The notes under the pieces: generated by a model
What the model saw: the letters and a program-made list of their open reading frames with translations, nothing else
Databases searched by the model: none
Told to the model about the DNA's origin: nothing
Shown here: piece by piece, positions 45,934-57,329 of the stretch
Position numbering within the stretch: position 1 is the stretch's first letter
How the letters are laid out: each line of letters opens with the position of its first letter
Source: Xenopus tropicalis
Lineage: Eukaryota > Chordata > Amphibia > Anura > Pipidae
Length of the DNA: 64,000 nt
NCBI RefSeq assembly: GCF_000004195.4
Contig: NC_030678.2
Coordinates: 156,212,547-156,276,546 of the forward strand
Direction: 5' to 3'
Program-made: the position numbers and the translations under genes

Positions 45934-45970
45934 ATCGATGTTTCGGTCCTCAACTGGGACCTTTATCAAG
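45934..45970 (-). other. Hammerhead-like core motif in a dispersed repeat
   Basis: Minus strand: CTTGATAAA, hairpin GGTCC-CAGTTGA-GGACC, then GAAACATCG. Same order and loop sequence (AGTTG) as at 27458-27493. Stems I and III not seen. Confidence 0.4.
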
Positions 45971-47181
45971 ATAAATATATATACATATAAATAAGATCTA
46001 TATATTATGTATACACCTTCTATTCTACAGTGTTGTGCATTAGGCTGGTTCATGTTAAATAAATGCGCATCTTTGAAAACACGCCAATTAGCTCCTTATA
46101 ATACATGAGATCTGCAATTGCGATGCATGCTGCCAAGTCAGGTTTCAGGACAACCACTAGCCTTTATAAATACAACATTTATATTACACTTATTTGTACA
46201 TTTTCCATTTTGGAATGTATCGTGGAGAGAGGAAAGTCAAATAATTAAAAAAACACAAGGAAGGTATCTGTACATCCCTTTTCATTATGTACTTTCCCTT
46301 TAAGCAGCAGACGGAGAGGACAGCCTGACTTGGGCTGGATTTATTTATCCAAGGGATAGAGTGGCTAAGTGATTTTTTTTTTTCATTTTATCTGTTCATT
46401 CTTCCCATCTGTAACAAGTAATCACTCTTTCCCTTTCCTTCCCACTGCAAACACAGTGTCTGCCTTGTCTCGCAGCCTTATCTGTGTGTCTGGTTGTGCT
46501 GTCCTGCATCCTTATCCAACCCCTGCACTCTCACACGCTCTCATCCTGCTGCCCAGGCTTTGCTCTATGAAAGTTTTCTCTTTACATTTCCTTCTGTCCT
46601 ATTTGCCCATCCCATGGGTGCCATATGCTCTTGACATTATGATTGAGCAATGTTACCTGAGGACAGGCCTGGAACAAACTCTGAAATGAAATAGAAATGG
46701 CGCAATTAAATAAAATGCTGGTTTTAAGGGGTGAAAGAAATCCATGGCTGGAGGAGGTTTCCCTTGCAGTGTCCTGTTGCACACACCGTACATCTGTGCC
46801 TGTGAGTCACTTTGCTCGTTGCACACCAGGCAATCCTTGCGAGCATTACAAATATATCCGCTGAGAACTGCCTTATTGTTCCAGACTGAGCAATATGTGT
46901 CATTTCAGTACGGCGCTGACTGCAACGAGTAGACTAAAATAATAAGTTTGACTTGTCGGACGCCCACACCCTGTTTCAGCTTTATGTTATAGAAGGCCTC
47001 GGGGTATTGCCTGAGAAACCCATTACAGGAGTGATTCAATAATAATCTATTCAACTGCGTGATTTCTGAAGCTAACTAAACTCCTTGCATCCGTGTGTTT
47101 TATAGCCATGGAGCTTCGACTCTGATCACAAGTTAAATTAAAGATTTTTTTGAAGCTAATAAAATATTTTTAAAAAAGTAA
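45971..47181. other. Intergenic, unique sequence
   Basis: No repeat or gene recognised. 46970-47120 (CATTACAGGAGTGATTCAATAA and following) is repeat-free and could be conserved, but I cannot test this. Confidence 0.35.
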
Positions 47182-47451
47182 AGCTGGCCATACACGCACA
47201 GATAATATCATACGAAACCTCATTTTGTACGATATTCGGTGCGTGTATGGCAAGTCGGCGAGTCAACCGATATCGCAGGAGGCTGCTGATATCGGACGAC
47301 TTGCCGATCGGGTGGGTTAAAAGATTTTGATCGGGCGCTATAGAAGGCGTCTGAGCAAAATCTGCCTTCAGGGCTGAAGGAGGTAGAAATCCTATTGTTT
47401 CTACCTCCTTATCTGCCGTTTCAGCCCTGAATGGTTAGTGTGTGGCCACCT
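47182..47451. mobile_element. Harbinger-like MITE with TAA duplication
   Basis: AGCTGGCCATACACGCAC at the left, GTGTGGCCACCT at the right, TAA on both sides (47179-47181, 47452-47454). Shorter than 40466-40805 because part of the interior is deleted. Confidence 0.85.
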
Positions 47452-47468
47452 TAAGCAGGTATGGTCAA

Positions 47469-47683
47469 TAGTGATGAGCGAATCTATCCCAGAAAATTTG
47501 CGAATTTTGCAAAAGATTCACGAAAATGTTGCACGTCCAAAAAAATTGTCGCCTGCGGCTATTCTTTTGTTGTGCGGCTATTCTTTTGACACCCGCGACT
47601 ATTCTTTTTTGACGCACGACTAATCTTTTGCTGCGGGCGACAATTTTTGGACGCGCAGCGAATTTTTTCATCCATTTTGTCTA
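47469..47683. mobile_element. hAT-like MITE with perfect ATGGTCAA duplication
   Basis: TAGTGATGAGCGAATC at the left; the right terminal repeat is decayed and ends GTCTA. ATGGTCAA is found exactly at 47461-47468 and 47684-47691. Lies 15 bp past the TAA of the preceding MITE. Confidence 0.85.
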
Positions 47684-47729
47684 ATGGTCAACCACCAGCC
47701 CCCACTTAGGGGGTCTTTAAACTATAAAG

Positions 47730-48084
47730 GTAAAGGAAACTATATCCCCCCTTCTGTTTGCTCCCTCCTCGGAGATTATCTGATAGGGATTAGTGTGGGA
47801 GTAAAGACAGAACTCTGTCCATTAATTGGCTGATGGGGCCTAGCATGTATGTGTGCCTTGGCTTGTTTGTGTGCACTGTGAATCCTATGATCCCAGGGGG
47901 CGCCCCTTATTTCTTAAAATGGCAAATTTCTATGTAGGATTACCCAATGGCACATACTATTAAAAAAGGATATTTTTATGAAAATGGTTTATTTAGATGA
48001 AGCAGGGTTTTACATATGAGCTGGTTTATGGGATATCTTTTTTTATAGAGACCTACATTGTTTGGGGGTTTAGTTTTCCTTTAA
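47730..48084 (-). mobile_element. T2/Kolobok-like MITE
   Basis: TAAAGGAAACTATATCCCCC at the left and GGGGGTTTAGTTTTCCTTTAA at the right. TTAA is intact at the right (48081-48084) and mutated to GTAA at the left. Interior matches 36960-38165 in reverse. Confidence 0.8.
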
Positions 48085-50366
48085 AGAACAATGACAATGT
48101 TCAACGCTGTCCACTCTGAATAAATGAACCGGGCATACCTGTCCATGGCTATATCTGAAATTTAAAGAAAACAGCTGAGTATATAGACTGGCAGTTGTCA
48201 TGTCAGTAGTTTTCAGATTTTCAGGTGTACTTTCTGTAGGAGAGCAAATAGGCATTATGCTTAATTGTCACGGTAACTGGCCTTCAGACTGAGCCTCTCC
48301 TGCCTCTGATTCTCCCCCCCCCCCACACCCAGATGGGCTGCCCTATAGTATGAGAACTCTTGTATTGTAGTGTAGGAGAAGCTCCCAATCAGTATCAACA
48401 CATAGTCAACTGCCCTTCTTATTGGCAAGGTGGCTCCCGTTCTTCAATGTGTTTTGCTTGTCCCTATTTTCCCTAAGGATATTGCAGCAATCAAAAGCCT
48501 TGGTGCAAAATGGTCCATCAAGGATTTCTATAACCTTATCTCTACTATCTTTGATTCTAACAAGATCTCAAGATGTTTGTACATGGAACTTTCAGCATAG
48601 GCTGAGTGTTCTGCTGATAAAGGACCCATTTTATTTCATTCTGGCCCCAGAGAACACAAAATCCTCATTTTTAAACATGGGGAGAATCTTTGGATTGAGG
48701 CAAGTTTATGGTTATTTCTATATATACAATAAAAACTTCTGCAGAATGTATATTTTGTTCTTCGCATGTTCCCATCCCTTTCCAATTAAACGTCCCCCTC
48801 TTGCCTTCTATCAACATCATCCAGGGAAGAGATAAAACATACAGTGTTATTTTGGCCAAGATGTCACTCATTGTAAGCCATTTTGTACATTTACTGATAT
48901 TTGATAACAGCTGGACGTTTTCCCATCCATTTTGGTTACTAAGTGTGTTTGCCTGGTGACTGCCTGCCTCAGGAATCTCATACAATGCAATATCTCTGCC
49001 TTCCTTTCCATCCTCCCTGAATAGCACTTCCCAGCTCCCTGGCTCAGTGACAGGCGTGGAACATACTTTCAGAACATGTTTCTTTTGAACACAACAAAAA
49101 AATCCCAATTAAGGCAAGTTGCTCACAGGTTCCAAGGTCTCTTTAACAAGTCTTTTTCAGTCGGTCCCTGTATAAAGTAAGTTTCATGGCTCTCACAAAG
49201 GGTCCCTTAGAACCTCTGCACAAACTGCTCCTCTATATCCAACTCCTGATGTACAGGAACTGTCTGTTCAGCTGCGAAAGTATTCTGTATTTACGCGTCT
49301 TTAAGTTTACATGTCTATAAATAGCTGTTTTATATTTTATTCAAATAAAAAAATTTTACTTTAAATTGAACCCATCAACATTGGAATGATTGAGTGCCTG
49401 CTCATCTTTGTGTACACAATGTAATCTGCTCCTTTTGGTTTGGGGGCTAGCAGCCAAACCCAATGATTTAACTGGTGAGTCTATAGACATCTCTACATCT
49501 ATGGGGTTATTCTCTTCTACTTAACCTGCCTGTATGTTTTTGGAGTTTGTAGGGAAAGCAGAGTACCCAGAGGGAGCCTACTTAAACAGGGGGAGACCAT
49601 ACAGTACCGAGCCACAACCAAACTTAGGACCCCAAAAGATCTTCCCATTGAGCCACTGTGCTGCCCCTTCTGAGGGGGTGCAAGGATAAACAGCTGTCAA
49701 AAGTGCCCACCTTGTCTCTTGGCATGACCACCTCTGTCCATAACACCCAGGAACCTTTCTATTTGGGGGCAGGTTTTCCTTGTAGTGTAGTTACTTCGAC
49801 AATAATCCTAGGACCATAAGGCTAATTAATAATATAAGCACAAAGTGGGATATTTCATGCTAAGCTGCCTGCAACGAAATGCTGTAAGAATATAAGAAAT
49901 AATATCTGACTGGGGATGTGTTACTAACATCTCCATCGGTATATCATGTGTATCTTGTGGCGGACGCTACTGCTGTGCACACCCACTTTTGGAAAATTAA
50001 GGCAAACACTGCATTGTGGGTACAAAAAAATGGCTTTTTAAATGATCCCTCGTGTGGAATGTTTGGACAAGAAGAGGGTTTCTGGGGAAAAAAGACAAGA
50101 ACACACCCCTTAATGCTCAAATAGGGAGCACTTCATCCTAAGGTCTGGAAGCCATTAGCTTGTGTCCAACATGGCTTCCTAAATTAGGAGGTAGGAAGGA
50201 CCAGTTTCTAGACAGGTAGGAGACGGGAAGGGGGTACATCTATTTGCCTCCCCCCACCTTTCCCTTATGAATATTGCGCTGCCACACTGCATTCTGCACT
50301 TCCTTCCTTCTCCTAAGTGCCACCTTATATCTCCTTCCTTTCTCTTACAAAGCAATCATTTTGTTA
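48085..50366. other. Intergenic, mostly unrecognised
   Basis: 49515-49675 repeats the blocks of 21515-21945 (CCTGCCTGTATGTTTTTGG, ...GAGCCACTGTGCTGCC). The overlapping 137- and 145-codon frames at 48.4-49.1 kb have no recognisable domain. Nothing else seen. Confidence 0.45.
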
Positions 50367-50923
50367 GGGCAATGACACATGGGGCCAGTGTTCAAAAATC
50401 TCAACCTCTGGCTACAAACTTTCCAGCAAATGCCTTGCCATAGACTAACATTGGGATTGCCGCAAGTAAAACCTATTACTTGTGGCGATCCCAATGTTAA
50501 AGTGGCCATACACATAACAATTTCAATTTTCGTGACCACTGGTCACACGAAAGATCGTTCCCACTCTCCAGTGACGTGTAGGGCTGAATTGTCAGATATG
50601 GAGGTAGAAACAATAGAAATGTTACCTCCTTCTGCCAATTCTGCCCATGTAGATTTTGCTTGGGCGCCTTGAATGGCGCCCGATCAAAATTGTCTAACCC
50701 GCCCGATCGAAAAAGCTGACCGATATCTACAGCCTTTTGTGATATCGGTCGCTTTGTGGACCCGCCATACACGCACTGAATATCGTACGAAACGAGGTTT
50801 CGTACGATATTATCGGTGCGTGTATGCCCATCCTTTGTCTATAGCAAGGCAATTTCCTGGGAGATTTGTAGCCAGTGGTAGGGATTTTTTCCTGGCTACA
50901 TATCTCTCCGTGTGTCATTGCCC
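50367..50923. mobile_element. Palindromic MITE hosting another MITE
   Basis: GGGCAATGACACATGG at the left and CCGTGTGTCATTGCCC at the right, next to TTA and TAA. Inner blocks also pair (CTCAACCTCTGGCTACAAA with TTTGTAGCCAGTGG). Interrupted by 50500-50834. Confidence 0.8.
50500..50834. mobile_element. Harbinger-like MITE, nested
   Basis: AAGTGGCCATACACAT at the left, CGGTGCGTGTATGCCCATCCT at the right. Interior as in 3548-3889. TTA on the left and TTG on the right, so the duplication has mutated. Confidence 0.8.
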
Positions 50924-53900
50924 TAACACTTCATGCCTGAAATTATTCCTGTGTTTATAACAGAGCATTCAGACCACAGTGGCCCTATCTGATATCTATT
51001 GTTTTTAAACTGTTTCCAGTATTTGCAGAATGACTAAGAAAGCTAAGAAGGGAAAGTAAGGAACCCCACAGCTGTTTTATGATAAATGGATACAATTAGT
51101 AATAAGTGCATTACGATGAAATTGAAAAGCTTTATAAAAAAGCAACATCTGAGATGATATTAACATGATGAACACAGAGATACCATCATACCAAGCATAC
51201 CGTCTCCATCTCTGTAACCTCAAGCGGAGCCCTGCAGAGCACTACCCTAAGGTGATCCAGCCGCAGTCCTGGCTCATTGCAAGGGGATGATGGAAGGCTG
51301 GATTAAAGGCATGAGTGTGGGAAGAGCCAGAGATAGGGATAATGATCCTTAAGAGTAATGTACAGTATATTACACCACCAGTTATATTCGTGTTTTATGC
51401 ATTGCACGTCATTCATTTTTATGTCAGGTGAAATAGTTGCACTTCACCCAATACAGCTGTTTTCTTTTATCGGAAACAGCCAGAATAGGGGAAGAAATAT
51501 ATGTCCATATCTCCAACAATAACGCCCTAGCAACAAACAGCAAGCCGTGCAATAGTGGCTCACACATAAGGACAGTAAGGGGAGATCTGTCTTCTGCACA
51601 CAGACACATTCTGTTCAGCCTGAGCTTCTCTGCCCAGTATTCCTGTCTGGTCTGGGGCAGCCAGAATAAACACTCCCCTCCTGAGCTCATTTGGAAGCAT
51701 GGGCTTCTCCTGCCTGAACTGGGAGCTCTTTCTCACTGACACAGAAATTTATGTGCGCCCAGGCCCGCTGGGTCAACACCAGCCTTTAGCAAACATGCCT
51801 AAAATTGCACAGGGCTCAGGATGCCAGGACTGCATCGCTACGTAATATGGCGCTTTATAAACAGGCATAGAAAAATCAAGATGAACATGTTTTATCCAAT
51901 TACTGCATTTGAGCAATGCTCATATTTCATATTTGGAATAACTATGAATAGTAACTGTCGCTGTTTGAAGCAATGTACACAATTTAGTGAATACAATTAA
52001 ATTAGTGTTCCTTTAATATTGGGCAGATGCGGCTAAATTAATCACAATCTCCTTGCCAGACAAGCAGATTTTTCCCTACTATTTATCCCCCACCTTGAGA
52101 TGTAGGCCCTTGGGCAAGGACTGCACCAGCGAACCAATGTGCTCCTTGCCCCAAAGGCATGTTTAAACCAGCCCAATTGTCATCTGCCAATTCTGTTGGG
52201 TCACCTTATGATGTAAGCAATATATGTACTATATATATGGATAGAAATGTATGTATATATTTATGTAGCAGGACTTTGTGTTGATCATTTAACAAGGGCA
52301 GTGAAGTTACTGGTTATATAAATCTTTGTAAGGACCCCCAAATCGTGGAGAAAAATTATCTGTTTCATAAATAGAAACAGTGTGCATCAGTTGTTTAAAC
52401 TACTGGTCCTTTAGTTCATGTAGTAGCCAGACTTGAAGGCATCTGTTCTGGGTTCAAGGCACCCAAGCAATTCCATGATGCAGAGATGTAAAAGTGTTCA
52501 AAAAGGTGCACCGGGGAGCAGCAATGGGGTATGTTCTGTTGGCAGAGCTGCACATCACGCTGCCTCTTTAGGAGCAAGATTCATGGGTTTGAGGTGAATT
52601 TTATTGCTACAGTATTTGAGCCATTAGAGGGGAGGCCTGCAATGCATCAATGTACACAAGCAATGTACACAAGTAGGAAACTTAAGAAGAACTTAAGATG
52701 GTGCAGTCATGGCAGGTAGGACATACACTGATGTCTGCAGCCTGAAGTTCCTCTGATTATAGAGCAAAGTACCCTTTGTATTCCGTCCCCTTGCAGATTA
52801 GAGGCACATTTATATGTAAGGATCCAGTACCTGCTATTCCCTTGTGGGTAAGGGCACTTCAGCCAATAAAGACCTTAGGTAGGTCATACTAACAGGACTT
52901 AAAGAACTTCTGCAATTCTCTAGGGTGATCATATGAAACCAAATGGAGATACCCAGCATGCTGGGAAATGCTTACAGAAGGGTATGTTATGCCATTCTTT
53001 AAAACACTTTAGAGTAAACCCCAGCTGGATAATGGGCTGAAAGCCATGGAACTAAAAATGTTTATGGACTATAGCTCCATCCTCCCAATTGTTAATCCAA
53101 CCTTGAAATCCCTTGGTGGTACTGGTTCCATTCTCTCAGAGAAAACCCAGGATCAAGTTTACAGGAACGAATTAGCAAGTCATGTTTAACTCCATCATTT
53201 TTTTAAAAATCCAACCTTGCTCCCTACTTAGCCACCCTTTGCCTCTGTTGCTCAGACCCACACCATCTGTGGCTGTTACTGGCCAGACAAAACAAAAGGC
53301 TTGCTCAGTGCGTGGCTAGTATAATATAGCAAGGGATAGATCTGTCAACAGATTTCCACCACAGGGCAAAACGCATTCAAAAAAACCTGATGAGGCAATT
53401 GGAAGTGATTTTAAGTGTTTTGTCAAGAATTTAGTGTGTAAAAAATGCTGTGGGCAAAATAGCCCAAAACCTCTGCCGTGGGCCTAAACGTATGAAAGTT
53501 AGAAGGAATCTATACATTTTATATGTTTACTTCCCCAGTCAGTTCATAAAGCAGAACATATAGTAAAGGCAATGAGCAAGTTCATATTTAATGCCTAAAA
53601 GCTGGATGGAGTAGTTACTATGGAGAGTTTCCAGTAAGACACAGAATAAAGGAATCCATTGAGCATTATGTGCAGCAGCAAAGGAGCATCCAACCACTGC
53701 CTGCTCTGGGTCAGGGGCAGAGCAATTCAGGAAAACAAGCCCAGGAAAACAGAAAATCTTATTGGCAGTGCCAGCTGTGGGGCCCTTATATCTGTCAGAC
53801 TTGGGGATCATAATATGAGGCCCCCCATTGCTTTTATTTGCAGGCTTAGAAAATCAGGTGGTCTTTCAAATTCAGTGACCCCAATACACTCGAAGAGCAG

Positions 53901-54059
53901 AGAAGGCAGTTGCTTGGGGCCGAACCTTGAATCCTTTGTAAAAGATTCAGTGCACGCGGTGAAAAATGTTCAACCTCCATGTTAATGTGACAAAAAGTCA
54001 TGTGATTTTAAGCATTCGGTTTGAGCAGGAGCATGGATTTTGGCAAATCCTTCTGAAAA
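50924..54059. other. Intergenic, mostly unrecognised
   Basis: 52015-52215 (GGGCAGATGCGG, CTTGCCAGACAAGCAGAT) looks like a very old Harbinger-like MITE. 51180-51800 has no repeat signal. No gene recognised. Confidence 0.4.
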
Positions 54060-54293
54060 ATCTTACCAAATCCTGAGCCAAATAAGGGCTACGATTGGCT
54101 ATTAGGCAGCCTCTATGCACACTATCAGCTTACAGGGGGCTTTATTTGGTAGTAAATCTTGGTTTTATTCAACCAAAACTTGCCCCCAAGTCAGGAATTC
54201 AAAAATAACTCCCTGGTTCGGGGGCACTGAGAGCAACACCCAAGGGGTTGGGGAGCAACATGTTACCCCCGAGCCACTGGTTGGGGATCACTG
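54060..54293 (-). mobile_element. hAT-like MITE copy
   Basis: Ends GAGCCACTGGTTGGGGATCACTG, the inverse of the 22606-22888 left end. AAGGGCTACGATTGGCTATT aligns with its interior. The left terminal repeat is lost. Confidence 0.65.
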
Positions 54294-54329
54294 CAGTAGA
54301 TAATAAATCTTCTACATAAAAACATGTAT

Positions 54330-54776
54330 TATTCGTCTCCTCCGATCCTCTCAGAGCCTCTGTCTTTTTACACCATCCACACCCATTGCGCTCTCTCGTC
54401 TTAAACCTTTCTATCTCGCTGCTCCTTACCTCTGGAACTCTTTCCCTGAATCCCTCCGTAGGGAACACTCGCTAACCCTTCTGGAGCACCAAAATATTAT
54501 TTTGTCTAATCTTACACATAAGGGCCACGGCCCATACCTGGTGCACTCTTACCTTCCAATTTGTGCCTGTATGTTACCCAACCACTTAGATTGTAAGCTC
54601 TACAGGGCAGGGACCTCCTTCCTACTGTGTCTCATACCACATGGCACTTATTCCCTGTGCATTTATATATATTTATTGTATTTATTTTAACACTTGTCCT
54701 CCCTGTGTGTAATTGTAACATTGTACATCGCTGCGTACACTTGTGGCGCTTTATAAATAAAGTTATACATACATAT
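54330..54776 (+). mobile_element. L2-type LINE 3' end with RT C-terminal remnant
   Basis: One frame reads RLLRSSQSLCLFTPSTP and FYLAAPYLWNSFPESLRREHSLTLLE, the conserved end of an L2-type ORF2. It is followed by AGATTGTAAGCTCTACAGGG...GTACATCGCTGCG...GCGCTTTATAAATAAAG and an ATACATAC tail. This copy links the shorter tails at 1836, 3123, 38242 and 45541 to a LINE. Confidence 0.8.
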
Positions 54777-55572
54777 TGTACAGCAGTGGTAATGCTTAGT
54801 ATATAAGAATACTGTTTCTATTGAACAACACTATTGTTGAGTTGATGTTCACCCATATCTGCAGAGTCACAGGGGTGCTATGCACATAGCCATGTTAAAC
54901 ATTTTCTTTTCCATTCTAAATGCACAAAATGGCTGTTCCAGAATAGCAGAGTGCATATGGCCTTCACAGATTTGGCTGCCTTTCTCTTCCTTTTGGCTGA
55001 CTGCAGTTTGACACGGAGATCCAACCCAAGTTTAAGCTTAAAAACGTGGCTAAGATTTTGACAGGCCTTTTAATGTTAAATTGTGCCATATTAATTCACA
55101 ATAAACAATCACTCCAGTTTGAATAAAAGAACTAAATTGCAGTAACCATACAGGGCTTTGGGGTAAAGGGGAAACTGCGATTGATATGAGATAAATGGCT
55201 CCAGACCTCTTCTCAAACATGGGATCAGTCAGTGAAAGGTTCCAACACCAGTTTTAGGGCCCCTTAATCATGAACAGTGCTGTTTATGTCACAATATTGG
55301 CTCTATACATCCTCCTCCATCTTGGGGTTGGGCCATTCATTTGTAGAAACAATGGTGGTCCCTTCTAGAGAGCCTGGGTCACCAGTGCCAGACGCTGATT
55401 TAATCTGCGCCTAATGGTGTAAGGTAGCAGCTTTAGTCTGGGTATTTTTAGTCAGTGGGCATCACAATCCTTCATAGCACCTAAAATTTGTTTGTTTTAT
55501 TCCAACTAACCTGATCCACACAAACCATTCCAGATACATTATGGACATCCCCCCCTCCACCCACAATCCCAC

Positions 55573-55620
55573 CCATGTTTCGGCTCAAGAGCCTTTCTCG
55601 TCTGAAGAAGCCTCCGAAAC
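55573..55620. other. Hammerhead-like motif and partial partner
   Basis: Minus strand 55602-55573: GACGAGAAA, hairpin GGCTC-TT-GAGCC, GAAACATG. Plus strand 55602-55620: CTGAAGAAGCCTCCGAAAC, which has the flanking boxes but no proper stem. Weakly matched to the hammerhead core. Confidence 0.25.
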
Positions 55621-55728
55621 TGATTTACATGCCAAACATGTAGTAGTGCTATGATGTCTCCACAAGTAAACAACACTTTTATGAAGCATTAACTCCAGGT
55701 CATTGGTCTACGCAGTGGTGATAGCAGA

Positions 55729-57274
55729 AGCAGTGTGGATAAAAGCCTCTGGGAAGGGACTGGGGCTGTGGGATAGCAGGTATAGTAGGGAGAGATGGTG
55801 CCTATAGTAGCAGTGGGGGGATAATAGCCTCTGGGAAGGGACTGGGGCTGTGGGATAGCAGGTATAGTAGGGAGAGATGGTGCCTATAGTAGCAGTGGGA
55901 TAATAGCCTCTGGGAAGGGACTGGGGCTGTGGGATAGCAGGCATAGTAGGGAGAGATGGTGCCTATAGTAGCAGTGGGATAATAGCCTCTGGGAAGGGAC
56001 TGTGGCTGTGGGATAGCAGGTATAGTAGGGAGAGATGGTGCCTATAGTAGCAGTGGGGGGATAATAGCCTCTGGGAAAGGACTGTGGCTGTGGGATAGCA
56101 GGTATAGTAGGGAGAGATGGTGCCTATAGTAGCAGTGGGGGGATAATAGCCTCTGGGAAGGGACTGGGGCTGTGGGATAGCAGGTATAGTAGGGAGAGAT
56201 GGTGCCTATAGTAGCAGTGGGATAATAGCCTCTGGGAAGGGACTGGGGCTGTGGGATAGCAGGTATAGTAGGGAGAGATGGTGCCTATAGTAGCAGTGGG
56301 GGGATAATAGCCTCTGGGAAGGGACTGGGGCTGTGGGATAGCAGGTATAGTAGGGAGAGATGGTGCCTATAGTAGCAGTGGGATAATAGCCTCTGGGAAG
56401 GGACTGGGGCTGTGGGATAGCAGGTATAGTAGGGAGAGATGGTGCCTATAGTAGCATTGGGGTGATAATAGCCTCTGGGAAGGGACTGTGGCTGTGGGAT
56501 AGCAGGTATAGTAGGGAGAGATGGTGCCTATAGTAGCATTGGGGTGATAATAGCCTCTGGGAAGGGACTGTGGCTGTGGGATAGCAGGTATAGTAGTGAG
56601 AGATGGTGCCTATAGTAGCAGTGGAGATAATAGCCTCTGGGAAGGGACTGTGGCTGTGGGATAGCAGGTATAGTAGGGAGAGATGGTGCCTATAGTAGCA
56701 GTGGGGGGATAATAGCCTTTGGGAAGGGACTGTGGCTGTGGGATAGCAGGTATAGTAGGGAGAGATGGTGCCTATAGTAACAGTGGGATAATAGCCTCTG
56801 GGAAGGGACTGTGGCTGTGGGATAGCAGGTATAGTAGGGAGAGATGGTGCCTATAGTAGCAGTGGGGGGATAATAGCCTCTGGGAAGGGACTGGGGCTGT
56901 GGGATAGCAGGTATAGTAGGGAGAGATGCTGCCTATAGTAGCAGTGGGGGGATAATAGCCTCTGGGAAGGGACTGTGGCTGTGGGATAGCAGGTATAGTA
57001 GGGAGAGATGGTGCCTATAGTAACAGTGGGGGGATAATAGCCTCTGGGAAGGGACTGGGGCTGTGGGATAGCAGGTATAGTAGGGAGAGATGGTGCCTAT
57101 AGTAGCAGTGGAGGGATAATAGCCTCTGGGAAGGGACTGGGGCTGTGGGATAGCAGGTATAGTAGGGAGAGATGGTGCCTATAGTAGCAGTGGGGGGATA
57201 ATAGCCTCTGGGAAGGGACTGTGGCTGTGGGATAGCAGGTATAGTAGGGAGAGATGGTGCCTATAGTAGCAGTG
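55729..57274. repeat. ~81-bp minisatellite, 19 copies
   Basis: Nineteen units containing GGATAATAGCCTCTGGGAAG, GGACTGKGGCTGTGGGATAG, CAGGTATAGTAGGGAGAGAT and GGTGCCTATAGTAGCAGTG. Unit length varies mainly through a G run (GTGGG versus GTGGGGGG), plus GTGGGG, GTGGAG and TTGGGGTG variants. It ends about 50 bp before the likely shisa2 cleavage site. Confidence 0.95.
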
Positions 57275-57329
57275 CCAGCACCTATCTGTAAGAAACCACA
57301 CAAGGAGTAGCAATAAGAGACAGGTGACT

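Noticed and set aside
48422..49108. Overlapping 137- and 145-codon frames on opposite strands
   Set aside because: No recognisable domain, no splice context, and opposite-strand overlap suggests chance.
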